Below, piece by piece: positions 1 to 7,139 of a DNA stretch of 64,000 bases. The DNA lies in assembly GCA_910574715.1 (NCBI GenBank), contig CAJTCH010000014.1, forward strand, positions 1-64,000, in the 5' to 3' direction. The notes under the pieces are model-generated. The model saw only the letters and a program-made list of their open reading frames with translations. It ran no database searches and was not told where the DNA came from. The position numbers were made by a program, and so were the translations under genes. The stretch is from Lachnospiraceae bacterium (GTDB lineage: Bacteria > Bacillota > Clostridia > Lachnospirales > Lachnospiraceae). Within the stretch, counting starts at the first letter, position 1; every line of letters starts with the position of its first letter.

Positions 1-117
1 TCCTTTCAGTGTTTGTGGGTTAGTAATAGTATTGACACAAAAAAGGGAGGTCATTGCTTTTTTTCTTGAAAAAGTGGTGTAATCCTTGGAATTATAAGGT
101 TTGCAACAAAAAATATA

Positions 118-139
118 GTGGTAGATTTGACACTACCAC
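118..139. promoter_or_regulatory. Inverted repeat upstream of small regulator
   Basis: GTGGTAG at 118-124 is repeated inverted as CTACCAC at 133-139 around an 8-base centre. It lies just ahead of the ribosome site of the first winged-helix gene. It could be an operator for that regulator or its neighbour; there is no T-run, so it is not a terminator. Confidence 0.35.
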
Positions 140-161
140 AGCGGAGAAAGGGGGTGGAAAA

Positions 162-500
162 ATGTTAGACCACGCATTCCAGCGGCGGCGGGAAATTGAG
201 CGTATGCTGCTGTCGGGGAAAAGGCTGACTGTGCCAAAACTCATGGCTATGTACAGTGTCGGGAAGAATGCCATACGCAGGGATTTTGAAGTCATAGGCG
301 AAGAACTTCCCGTGATAGCAAAACAGGGATATAACGGCGGCTATTTCCTCATGGACGGGGCAGGGAAACACCAGAACTCACTTTCCCATGAACAACTGGA
401 ATGCTTGGAAAAACTCGCTGTAAACTGTACGGGAAAAGACAGGGAAACCGTACTGTCAATCATACATGAATTCGGACTGTACTGTGAAAGGAATACATAA
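162..500 (+). CDS. Small winged-helix (HTH_11/DeoR-like) protein
   Basis: A 112-residue protein with an N-terminal helix-turn-helix of the HTH_11/DeoR N-terminal type, around residues 5-55 (RREIERMLLSGKRLTVPKLM then SVGKNAIRRDFEVI). A short wing with GYNGGYF and a C-terminal helical tail follow. I start at ATG 162 because a strong AGGGGGTGG ribosome site precedes it; an open frame back to 54 has no such site. It lies 45 bases ahead of a second protein with the same layout, so the two look like diverged tandem copies. Such small regulators are common cargo of integrative elements in Clostridia. No ligand-binding domain is present, and the target is unknown. Confidence 0.6.
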   Translation: MLDHAFQRRREIERMLLSGKRLTVPKLMAMYSVGKNAIRRDFEVIGEELPVIAKQGYNGGYFLMDGAGKHQNSLSHEQLECLEKLAVNCTGKDRETVLSIIHEFGLYCERNT

Positions 501-545
501 AAAAATCCGGCAGTTTTCAAGCCGAGAAGTGAGAGGAGGTGCGGC

Positions 546-875
546 ATGGATACGGCACACCGGAGGATGGAAATTATCAGCATTTTATCCGTCAAAAGAC
601 ATATAACGTCAAGGGAGCTTGCGTGGGAACTTGGCGTTACTATGCGCACGATACACCATGATATTTTCGTATTGTCTTTTGATTATCCAATTTATACAAA
701 ACCGGGTTGTTGCGGCGGGGTTTTCATTACAGAAAATTACAAGCCCTATACCAATACCCTTACAGAAACAGAGCTTGAAACACTGTGCAGGCTGTACGGA
801 AAATCGGAGGGGAAAGAGAAAGAAATCCTGTTCCGGATTATCCGCAAGTACGGTGCGGACAAGCTGGAAATTTAA
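546..875 (+). CDS. Second small winged-helix protein, tandem paralogue
   Basis: A 109-residue HTH_11-like protein: HRRMEIISILSVKRHITSRE, then a recognition helix with TMRTIHHDI, then a wing with PGCCGGVF and an acidic helical tail. The order of motifs mirrors the preceding 112-residue protein (RR..EI, R.I..DI, GGxF, then LE.L and a C-terminal RII..YG), which points to tandem duplication. The ribosome site GAGAGGAGG lies 6-8 bases before ATG 546. The two genes are probably co-transcribed. They may form heteromers on one operator, but that is inference. The downstream sequence is non-coding and mobile-element-like. Confidence 0.6.
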   Translation: MDTAHRRMEIISILSVKRHITSRELAWELGVTMRTIHHDIFVLSFDYPIYTKPGCCGGVFITENYKPYTNTLTETELETLCRLYGKSEGKEKEILFRIIRKYGADKLEI

Positions 876-944
876 CTGGACAGACGAAACCATTTTATTT
901 GTGATGTGGATTTAAAAAGAGCCGATCACTGACAACTGAATACT

Positions 945-1152
945 GGCAATCCTGTAAGACGTATGAAACAGCCGAGCTGTGCCGGAACACGCCATGACTG
1001 CCTGTGATGAACAGGCAGGAGCGAGAACTGTTTTAGGGCAAACAAGGTGTGGGAACCTTGCGCCATGACACTGTTTCCTGATAATGATACTTCCGCTAAA
1101 CGGTCACGAAGATGATGGTGCGAGTCCAATGTGAGCTTTTTCCCAAAAGCTA
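945..1152 (+). ncRNA. ORF-free hairpin-rich stretch, possible group II intron remnant
   Basis: The 349 bases between 876 and 1224 have no credible gene but contain several hairpins: 998-1004 with 1012-1018 (7 bp), 1043-1048 with 1055-1060 (6 bp) and 1134-1140 with 1145-1151 (7 bp). The string CTGTAAGACGTATGAAACAG near 952-971 resembles, from memory, the 5' domain I of group II introns of the Ll.LtrB kind. No reverse transcriptase/maturase frame is present, so if this is an intron only its 5' part remains. The assignment is weak; another structured RNA or IS end is possible. Confidence 0.3.
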
Positions 1153-1224
1153 CAGAGCTTGCATATTGGAGCATAGAAATGTATTGTATATGTAGGAATC
1201 AACGTTTTTGAGAGATTTAAGTGA

Positions 1225-1698
1225 TTACGCCGATTTATCTTCTTCAAAACTCGGTTCCTGCATGCTGAGAATTAATCGACTTATGTGTGAATGGCGGTTC
1301 AGGAACAAAAGCCGAAAAAAATGTTTTCTCAGATAATCAATGACAGTTGACTCGGACACTTTGCCTTTGTGAGATGTCCGGAGGTAACGGTGCCGTTCAA
1401 TCATTTCTACGAATGCAGAATTCAATGCACTCATCTGGATAATCCCCATAGAGATTTTAGAGCAGAGGACAAAACGCTCGATTGCTTCTATGGTTGATAA
1501 AACAGACGGTCGGTCTTCTTCTCGGATTAATGTTAATGGATCTGGATCCGATTTCTTTTTATACTTGTTGAGCTTCGGAACTTTTGAATTCCAAAAGTGA
1601 TAGGAGAATCCATGGATCTGTTGTTTCATTTCACGGAACATTTGCTGCTGACAGAAATGAATGAACGCCTTGACGCTACGGTCCTCATGGTAACGCAT
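1225..1698 (-). pseudogene. Transposase C-terminal fragment (DDE type, IS4-like)
   Basis: An open frame of 157 residues whose body (from about residue 20 on) looks like the tail of a DDE transposase: FWNSKVPKLNKYKKK, then a helix with IEAIERFVLCSKISMGIIQM, then RYLRTSHKGKVSESTVIDYL. The catalytic DDE core is absent, so this is a remnant. The first about 19 residues run antisense through the end of a BceA-like ATPase, which shows that the frame was extended artificially across a junction near 1640-1660. The IS family is not certain; the resemblance is recalled, not searched. Confidence 0.45.
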
Positions 1699-1776
1699 GA
1701 CGCCTTTTCTGCAAGCTACTGCCGCCGCATTCTTTTTATCAAGGATGGGAAAATCTGTTTCCGTTTTGGGAGGTGA
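1655..1776 (+). pseudogene. Truncated BceA-type ABC transporter ATPase (3' end only)
   Basis: The plus strand reads MNERLDATVLMVTHD then AFSASYCRRILFIKDGK before a stop at 1774-1776. This is the H-loop region (VTHD) and the end of a bacitracin/antimicrobial-peptide ABC ATPase of the BceA family. Everything upstream (Walker A, signature, Walker B) is missing and replaced by the transposase remnant on the other strand. The final residues (ICFRFGR) also depart from the usual tail. The stop overlaps the ribosome site of the permease that follows, the normal bceA-bceB order. The transporter therefore has no ATPase in this window. Confidence 0.65.
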
Positions 1777-1781
1777 GCAGA

Positions 1782-3700
1782 ATGACCTCTTGTAAACTGA
1801 TTATAAAAAATGTGAGGAAGAATATCCGGGATTACCTGATCTACTTTTTGACCCTTATGATCTCGGTAAGTGTCTTTTACGCATTTAATTCCATTTCAGA
1901 CCAGCCGGCTTTTTCAGAAATGGGTATGACAAAGACGCTTTTGTATGACCAGCTCGGCATCCTGCTTTCTACACTGACAGTGCTGATTGCCGTTGTCCTT
2001 GCGTTCCTGATCATTTATGCGAACCAGTTTTTACTGAAGCGGAGGAAAAAAGAACTGGGCCTCTATATGGTTCTTGGCATGAAAAAGGGCCGCATTTCCC
2101 GGATATTTGCAGGGGAAACATTCTGCGTTGGGGTGATTGCGCTTGTGACAGGCCTATGCCTTGGTGTTGCATTATCGCAGGGAATATCATTAGTCGCCTT
2201 AAAACTGTTTGCCATTGAACTGTCAAAGTTCCGGCTTGTCTTTTCAATGGGGGCTTTTCAGAAGACTGTCCTGTGTTTTGCGGTTATTTTTCTGCTTGTC
2301 ATGACCTTTAATGTATGGTCTGTCTCCAGCGTACAGTTGATCGACCTTTTGACAGCCGGCAGGAAAAATGAAACATCACAAAATCAGAGCCGCCTTTTGC
2401 CCGTGCTGCTGTTTTTGGTTTCCCTGGCCTGCATCCTGTCTTCCGGGGTGATGTTCTACAGAAACGGTATTTTGCCCTCGCGGGAGAACCGGTCTTTTCA
2501 GGCGGCGGGCATCCTGATTGTGGCAGGGACATTCCTCTTTTTTTATTCCCTGTCTACTGTGCTTGTCCAGGTACTCCGGGCAAATAGTAACGTTTATTTG
2601 AGAGGGCTGAACACATTCCTCGTCCGTCAGGTTGGCAGTAAAATCCGCACGAATTATTTTATCATGACGATTGTCTGCGGATTGCTCACAGTGACGATCT
2701 GCGCTGTATCGGTTGGCGTAAGCACCGCGCTTGCCATGAATGAACTGTCCGGGTCTGCCACACCCTATGACTTGAATGTGCTGTCAAATGTCAGCATGGA
2801 CGGTGACAGCAGCATTTTGGAATATCTCGCATCCAAAGATGCCGACTTATCCGGCTATGCGGAGAATATGGAGCAGATCAGCATTTATGAAGCAGATTTT
2901 ACTTATGGCAGTCTGTTTGAAGGTCAGAATGTGGAGCTGTGGCCCATTGACGAAGGGATTTCAGACAGCAGTGTTTCTGTACTTGCTGTTTCGGATTTTA
3001 ACCGCGCCCTTAAAATGCAGGGAAAAGAACCTGTGGCATTGACAGAAAATCAATACCTGCTGAACTGTAATTACAAGGGAACTTTTCAGTATGTGGAAGA
3101 AGCATTGGAAAGCCATGCGGATTTAGTGCTGGCAGGAATTCCTTTGCAAAGGGCATCGGATACGGTTTTAGAGGAAACCTACTTTATGACCTCTGTCGGG
3201 AACAATGACCGGGGGACGCTGATTGTCCCGGATGCGGTTGTTCACAGTCTTACGAAAGATGTAAATGTGCTTTTGGTGCTATACCGGCCAGATGCTGATT
3301 CGGATGCGGTCTTGCAGAAAATGATCCCGATTGGGCTGGATGATACCCACGGTTACCGTTATGCGGAAAAGAACATGATGTATGATATGTTCTATGGATT
3401 CAAAAGCTGGGGGCAAAGAAGGAACAGATCAACCGAGCCCTGCTGTCTCAGACAGCAATCTTCTTTGCGGCTCCGCTTGCAGTGGCAGGTATTTTTTCTG
3501 CCGTCCTGATGGGAAAAGCAATGGAAATCGTAGAGGAATTTATGAACATCCATATTTCAACAAACTTAGGTTTCACAGTTGTACTGTTCCTTGTGGTATA
3601 TGGGAGCTACTTTCTTGCCACTTATCTGTCCTGCAAGCGGATGGTAGTAGAACATCAGAATAAACGATGGAGGAATAAAGAATATGCCGGAAAATATTAA
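1782..3700 (+). pseudogene. BceB-type ABC transporter permease, frameshifted
   Basis: FtsX/MacB-like permease of the BceAB antimicrobial-peptide detoxification family, partner of the truncated ATPase just upstream. Visible are an N-terminal membrane helix, an FtsX-like block around residues 50-190 with the motif KRRKKELGLYMVLGMKKGRI, further membrane helices near residues 210-260 and 290-320, and a long extracytoplasmic segment typical of BceB. ATG 1782 follows GGGAGGTG at 1768-1775. The reading frame breaks in the G run at 3409-3413: one frame ends at 3509, while the proper C-terminal membrane helices (MEIVEEFMNIHISTNLGFTV to KEYAGKY) continue in another frame to 3700. One extra G would restore about 640 residues. 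It is either a pseudogene or a homopolymer error. Confidence 0.75.
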
Positions 3701-3745
3701 ATGGGATGCTGTATAAGTCCATATCATCAAGAAAAAACATAAAAA

Positions 3746-3898
3746 ATGAAAAATGCCGGAATTAGTAGAAAGAAAATAGTACCAATAAAAAGAAATATCA
3801 TCCTATCCATAGTGCTGTGTGGATTGGCCAGTACAGGATTGTATGAGATGATGCGTAATTCGTTGGATAAGGATGGTAGTTTACCGGGGAAAAAATAA
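3746..3898 (+). CDS. Possible small single-helix membrane peptide
   Basis: A 50-codon frame: basic N-terminus (KNAGISRKK), a hydrophobic stretch RNIILSIVLCGLASTGL and a polar tail ending PGKK. No clear ribosome site precedes ATG 3746, and the gene lies in decaying element DNA. It may be a real small membrane protein, a gene remnant or a chance frame. Confidence 0.25.
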   Translation: MKNAGISRKKIVPIKRNIILSIVLCGLASTGLYEMMRNSLDKDGSLPGKK

Positions 3899-3960
3899 AG
3901 ATTGCCAGAAGAAGGGCAGAATGATAATATAGATAGAGAGATAATCGTGTAGAAAGAGAG

Positions 3961-4008
3961 AAGCGGCCGTTATGCCAGTCCGGTAGAGCATAACGGCCGT
4001 TTCTTCTG
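3961..4008 (+). terminator. Rho-independent terminator near element end
   Basis: AAGCGGCCGTTATGC (3961-3975) pairs with GCATAACGGCCGTT (3988-4001), followed by TTCTTCTGTT. This is a 14-15 bp stem with a T-rich tail. It closes the element-side transcription unit. Confidence 0.8.
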
Positions 4009-4056
4009 TTCAGAATTTATTGAAAATACGCCGTTTCCGTAAAATTATGTTTATCT

Positions 4057-4078
4057 GGTTCGAATCCTGTTACCCCGA
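4057..4078 (+). repeat. tRNA 3'-end fragment, probable attachment site
   Basis: The 22 bases contain a T-loop TTCGAAT, the 3' half of a T-stem CCTGT and an acceptor 3' strand TACCCCG with discriminator A. The 5' half of the T-stem should be ACAGG but is TCTGG, and no anticodon or D arm exists upstream. Only the 3' end of a tRNA gene is therefore present, as expected where an element integrated into a tRNA 3' end leaves a core copy at its far boundary. A terminator hairpin follows at once, as at the end of a tRNA gene. The matching acceptor 5' strand would be CGGGGTA; the tRNA identity is not determined. Confidence 0.65.
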
Positions 4079-4081
4079 ATT

Positions 4082-4130
4082 AAAAATGAGGCATAACACC
4101 CAACACGGTAAGTTATGCCTCATTTCTATT
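4082..4130. terminator. Bidirectional terminator between att site and queT
   Basis: AAATGAGGCATAAC (4084-4097) pairs with GTTATGCCTCATTT (4112-4125). T-rich sequence flanks both sides, so it can stop the minus-strand queT transcript and, on the plus strand, the tRNA transcript it originally served. Confidence 0.8.
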
Positions 4131-4132
4131 TC

Positions 4133-4627
4133 TTAATTCTTAGCCGGAAGAAAGACGATATTTTTATATTTTTTCAATGCATAATACAGCACTAACCCAA
4201 GTACGCCGCAGGACAGGACTTCTCCGATCCCTACCGTAAGCATCATGAACGGAATCGGGAGAGCCACACCATATCCAAAACGCAGTACAAAAGGTACGAT
4301 AAGCGTATTGGCAATGATAGGCGGAAGCGGCGCCAGCAGCGGACGGTTTCCGAACAATTTGTAAGTGAAGAAGGCTCCGAGCAGAGTAGCAATGCTTCCA
4401 AAGATAATATCAGGGAGTATTGCACCGCCTAATATATTGCCGATCAGGCATCCGATAAAAAGACCGGGGACGGCGGCGGGGGTAAATACCGGCAGGATAG
4501 TAAGCGCTTCGGCAATCCTAACCTGTATCTCTCCAAAAGAAAATGGTGCGAATACATAAGTGAGCACCACATAGACGGCAGCGATCATAGCTGCCTGGCT
4601 TAGAAAAGCTGTGTTTGATTTGTTCAT
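4133..4627 (-). CDS. queT: QueT family queuosine-precursor transporter
   Basis: A 164-residue integral membrane protein of the QueT family (ECF-type S component; takes up preQ1/preQ0-type queuosine precursors using a shared energizing module). It has about five to six hydrophobic helices and family-typical segments AAMIAAVYVVLTYVFAPFSF, GEIQVRIAEALTILP and a GCLIGNILGG turn. It is full length. ATG 4627 is preceded by AAAGGAGAC. A candidate preQ1-I riboswitch covers that ribosome site, and a good promoter lies about 115 bases further upstream, which together fit a queuosine-precursor regulon. The gene is monocistronic, ending in a bidirectional terminator. Confidence 0.9.
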   Translation of the reverse strand: MNKSNTAFLSQAAMIAAVYVVLTYVFAPFSFGEIQVRIAEALTILPVFTPAAVPGLFIGCLIGNILGGAILPDIIFGSIATLLGAFFTYKLFGNRPLLAPLPPIIANTLIVPFVLRFGYGVALPIPFMMLTVGIGEVLSCGVLGLVLYYALKKYKNIVFLPAKN

Positions 4628-4640
4628 TGTTTTGTCTCCT

Positions 4641-4676
4641 TTAGTTTTGTTTTACGTGTGGAAGGTCTCGAACACA
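4641..4676 (-). promoter_or_regulatory. Candidate preQ1-I riboswitch upstream of queT
   Basis: On the minus strand a 5-bp stem GTGTG/CACAC closes the loop TTCGAGACCTTC, followed by the A-rich tail GTAAAACAAAACTAAAGGAG that runs into the ribosome site. Stem size, a loop beginning UUCxAG, and the A-rich tail with ACUAAGGAG match the small preQ1-I aptamer (compare B. subtilis queC). The loop positions around the ligand-reading cytosine are not a perfect match, so I keep this as a candidate. Sequestering of the ribosome site suggests translational control. Confidence 0.5.
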
Positions 4677-4793
4677 CGCGCCATAGCGGGCAGCAAAGAT
4701 ATCCGGCAGATGTCTCTGCTGTCTTCCCATAACGCCGGAAATCGGCGGCAAGCCCAATATGACCTTGGTTTTGCGGGCTTTGCAACGATTGAA

Positions 4794-4822
4794 AGTATAA
4801 CATGGAATATAGAAAAAATCAA
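4794..4822 (-). promoter_or_regulatory. queT promoter
   Basis: On the minus strand TTGATT (4817-4822) and TATACT (4794-4799) are separated by 17 bases. The leader to queT is about 160 bases and includes the candidate riboswitch at its 3' end. Confidence 0.6.
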
Positions 4823-4854
4823 GCTTTCAGTCAAACAGAGTTTGAGGAGTTTTC

Positions 4855-4876
4855 ACTGACACGTGACTGACACGTG
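4855..4876 (+). repeat. Tandem 11-bp repeat with CACGTG core upstream of asnS
   Basis: ACTGACACGTG occurs twice without a gap (4855-4865 and 4866-4876), each with the palindrome CACGTG. The copies are one helical turn apart and end about 15 bases before the asnS -35 element. This is a likely regulator-binding site; the protein is unknown. Confidence 0.45.
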
Positions 4877-4891
4877 AACTTAAGCTCTGCC

Positions 4892-4920
4892 TTTAAAAAA
4901 TATCTCCATTGTGTTATAAT
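4892..4920 (+). promoter_or_regulatory. asnS promoter
   Basis: TTTAAA (4892-4897) and TATAAT (4915-4920) with a 17-base spacer. The predicted start near 4926-4928 leaves a leader of about 117 bases that begins almost exactly at the structured region. Confidence 0.6.
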
Positions 4921-4929
4921 AGGGTACAT

Positions 4930-5000
4930 GTGCAGGCCGCAGGCTGTATGAAACGGTCTTTTGCGGGTCAAGGAATCCTGCACTCGCAAAAGAGAGTGCA
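4930..5000 (+). promoter_or_regulatory. Structured asnS leader with pseudoknot or competing stems
   Basis: Three complementarities are visible. GTGCAGG (4930-4936) pairs with CCTGCAC (4977-4983). TCTTTTGCG (4957-4965) pairs with CGCAAAAGA (4985-4993). TGCACTC (4979-4985) pairs with GAGTGCA (4994-5000). The first two together make an H-type pseudoknot with stacked 7- and 9-bp helices; the third excludes both. No T-box motif (AGGGTGGNACCGCG) is present. The 40 bases after it carry the ribosome site AAAGGAG. This looks like a regulatory RNA switch for AsnRS synthesis of a kind I do not recognise. Confidence 0.5.
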
Positions 5001-5043
5001 TTATATCTGGAAAAGAAATATATTGAAAAAGGAGTAAAAGAAT

Positions 5044-6435
5044 ATGGAATTGACGACGATCAAGGAGTTATACAAGAGCAAAGAACAGTATTTGGATCAG
5101 AAGGTTACGGTAGGGGGCTGGGTGCGCAGCATCAGGGATTCCAAGACATTTGGATTTATCGTGTTGAATGACGGGACATTTTTTGAAGCGCTGCAGATCG
5201 TGTATCATGACAAGATGGATAATTTTGCTGAGATTTCCAAGCTGAATGTAGGCGCGGCTGTGATCGTGACGGGAACGCTTGTTGCGACGCCGCAGGCGAA
5301 GCAGCCTTTTGAGATCCAAGCCGATACCGTGGAGGTGGAAGGAGCGTCTGCGCCGGATTATCCGCTGCAGAAGAAGAGACACAGCTTCGAATATCTTCGG
5401 ACGATCTCACATCTTAGGCCGAGGACGAACACATTTCAGGCAGTATTCAGGGTGCGATCGCTGACGGCATACGCGCTTCATAAGTTCTTTCAAGAGAGGG
5501 GATTTGTCTATGTGCATACGCCGCTGATCACGGGAAGCGACTGTGAAGGCGCCGGGGAGATGTTCCGGGTGACCACGCTGGATATGGAGGAACCGCCGAA
5601 GACGGAGGAGGGCAGCGTGGATTACAGCCAGGATTTCTTCGGGAAGGAGACAAGCCTTACCGTGAGCGGCCAGTTGAACGGGGAGACGTATGCGCAGGCA
5701 TTCCGTAATATCTATACATTCGGACCGACCTTCCGTGCGGAGAATTCCAACACCACAAGGCATGCTGCGGAGTTCTGGATGATCGAGCCGGAGATGGCAT
5801 TCGCAGATCTGGATGACAATATGATGCTGGCGGAGGCTATGTTAAAATACGTGATCAACTATGTTCTTGAGGAAGCGCCGGAGGAGATGAATTTCTTCAA
5901 CTCATTTGTCGACAAGGGGCTGCTTGAAAGGCTTCGCCATGTTGCGTCCGCGGATTTTGCCAGAGTGACCTATACAGAAGCGATCGAGATCTTGGAGAAG
6001 AATAATGACAAGTTCGAATACAAGGTTTCCTGGGGCGCGGATCTGCAGACGGAGCATGAAAGATATCTGACCGAGGAGGTGTACAAGCGTCCGGTATTTG
6101 TGACGGACTACCCCAGGGATATCAAGGCGTTTTACATGAAGCAGAATGAAGACGGAAGGACAGTGGCGGCAGTGGACTGCCTGGTTCCGGGGATCGGCGA
6201 GATCATCGGCGGAAGCCAGAGGGAAGATGATTACGATAAGCTGCTCACAAGGATGAAGGAGATGGGGCTTAAAGAGGAAGATTACAAGTTCTATCTGGAT
6301 CTTCGCAAATACGGTTCTACCAGACACTCCGGGTTTGGTCTTGGATTCGAGAGATGTGTGATGTACCTGACCGGAATGAGCAACATCCGTGACGTGATCC
6401 CGTTCCCAAGAACTGTTAATAATTGTGAACTGTAA
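5044..6435 (+). CDS. asnS: Asparaginyl-tRNA synthetase
   Basis: Class IIb aminoacyl-tRNA synthetase of 463 residues that charges tRNA-Asn with asparagine in the cytoplasm. An N-terminal OB-fold anticodon-binding domain (about residues 15-100, [20 protein letters not shown]) is followed by the class II catalytic core with motif 2 [20 protein letters not shown] and motif 3 [15 protein letters not shown] near the end. The absence of aspartyl-tRNA synthetase insertions and the FNSF/PEMAF context support AsnRS. ATG 5044 follows AAAGGAG. The promoter region has an unusual tandem repeat and a structured leader. A response regulator begins only 14 bases downstream, so read-through is possible. Confidence 0.96.
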   Translation: MELTTIKELYKSKEQYLDQKVTVGGWVRSIRDSKTFGFIVLNDGTFFEALQIVYHDKMDNFAEISKLNVGAAVIVTGTLVATPQAKQPFEIQADTVEVEGASAPDYPLQKKRHSFEYLRTISHLRPRTNTFQAVFRVRSLTAYALHKFFQERGFVYVHTPLITGSDCEGAGEMFRVTTLDMEEPPKTEEGSVDYSQDFFGKETSLTVSGQLNGETYAQAFRNIYTFGPTFRAENSNTTRHAAEFWMIEPEMAFADLDDNMMLAEAMLKYVINYVLEEAPEEMNFFNSFVDKGLLERLRHVASADFARVTYTEAIEILEKNNDKFEYKVSWGADLQTEHERYLTEEVYKRPVFVTDYPRDIKAFYMKQNEDGRTVAAVDCLVPGIGEIIGGSQREDDYDKLLTRMKEMGLKEEDYKFYLDLRKYGSTRHSGFGLGFERCVMYLTGMSNIRDVIPFPRTVNNCEL

Positions 6436-6449
6436 GGATTACGAAGCGT

Positions 6450-7139
6450 ATGAATATTTTAGTTGTAGACGATGAAAGAGAGATTGCGGACGTTATAGAA
6501 TTATATCTGCAGAACGATCAGTACAGCGTGTTCAAGTTCTATACAGGTGAGGATGCGCTTAGCTGCATAAGGAGCAAGAAGATCGATCTGGCGATCCTGG
6601 ATATCATGCTTCCGGATATCGACGGTTTTCAGCTTTTGAAGATCATCCGCGAGAAATACACATTTCCGGTTATTATGCTGACGGCTAAGACGGAATACAT
6701 GGATAAGATCACGGGGCTTACGCTGGGGGCGGACGATTACATTCCGAAGCCCTTCAACCCGTTGGAGCTGGTTGCACGGGTGAAGGCGCAGATACGCAGA
6801 TATACCCAGTATAATGACGGTGTGAAGGAAGAGGGAGACATTATTGATTTCGGCGGACTTCTGCTGAACCGTACCTCCCATGAATGTGTGTATAACGAGG
6901 TGCCTCTTACGCTTACGCCCATAGAATTCGATATTCTCTGGCTTCTGTGTGAGAACAGGGGCAAGGTGATCAGTTCTGAGGAATTATTTGAAAAAGTATG
7001 GAATGAGAAATATTATAAGAACAGCAACAATACGGTGATGGTGCATATCCGGCATCTCCGGGAGAAGATGAGCGGACCCACCGGCAAATCAGACTTTATC
7101 AAGACGGTATGGGGAGTAGGGTACAAGATTGAAGAATAA
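6450..7139 (+). CDS. OmpR-family response regulator (VanR-like)
   Basis: A 229-residue DNA-binding response regulator. The receiver domain (1-120) has acidic D7/D8, phospho-acceptor D51 in LAILDIMLPD and K100 in YIPKPF. The C-terminal winged helix (about 130-228) includes TPIEFDILWLLCENRGKVIS and VWGVGYKIEE, as in OmpR/PhoB. The sequence style is that of VanR regulators. It precedes and overlaps by 11 bases a sensor kinase with TTG start, so the two form one two-component system. No van resistance genes are adjacent; downstream genes are a nuclease-ATPase pair, so the regulon is unknown. Confidence 0.9.
   Translation: MNILVVDDEREIADVIELYLQNDQYSVFKFYTGEDALSCIRSKKIDLAILDIMLPDIDGFQLLKIIREKYTFPVIMLTAKTEYMDKITGLTLGADDYIPKPFNPLELVARVKAQIRRYTQYNDGVKEEGDIIDFGGLLLNRTSHECVYNEVPLTLTPIEFDILWLLCENRGKVISSEELFEKVWNEKYYKNSNNTVMVHIRHLREKMSGPTGKSDFIKTVWGVGYKIEE

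Noticed and set aside
4006-4078. A complete tRNA gene ending at 4078
   Set aside because: Only the T-loop and acceptor 3' strand fit; the T-stem 5' half mismatches and no anticodon or D arm folds in the upstream sequence.
1-4078. Intact functional conjugative element or prophage
   Set aside because: No relaxase, type IV secretion, integrase or structural phage gene is in the window; what is visible is fragments and small regulators.
4926-5043. T-box leader on asnS
   Set aside because: No AGGGTGGNACCGCG motif or stem I signature is present, unlike the clear T-box before proS.
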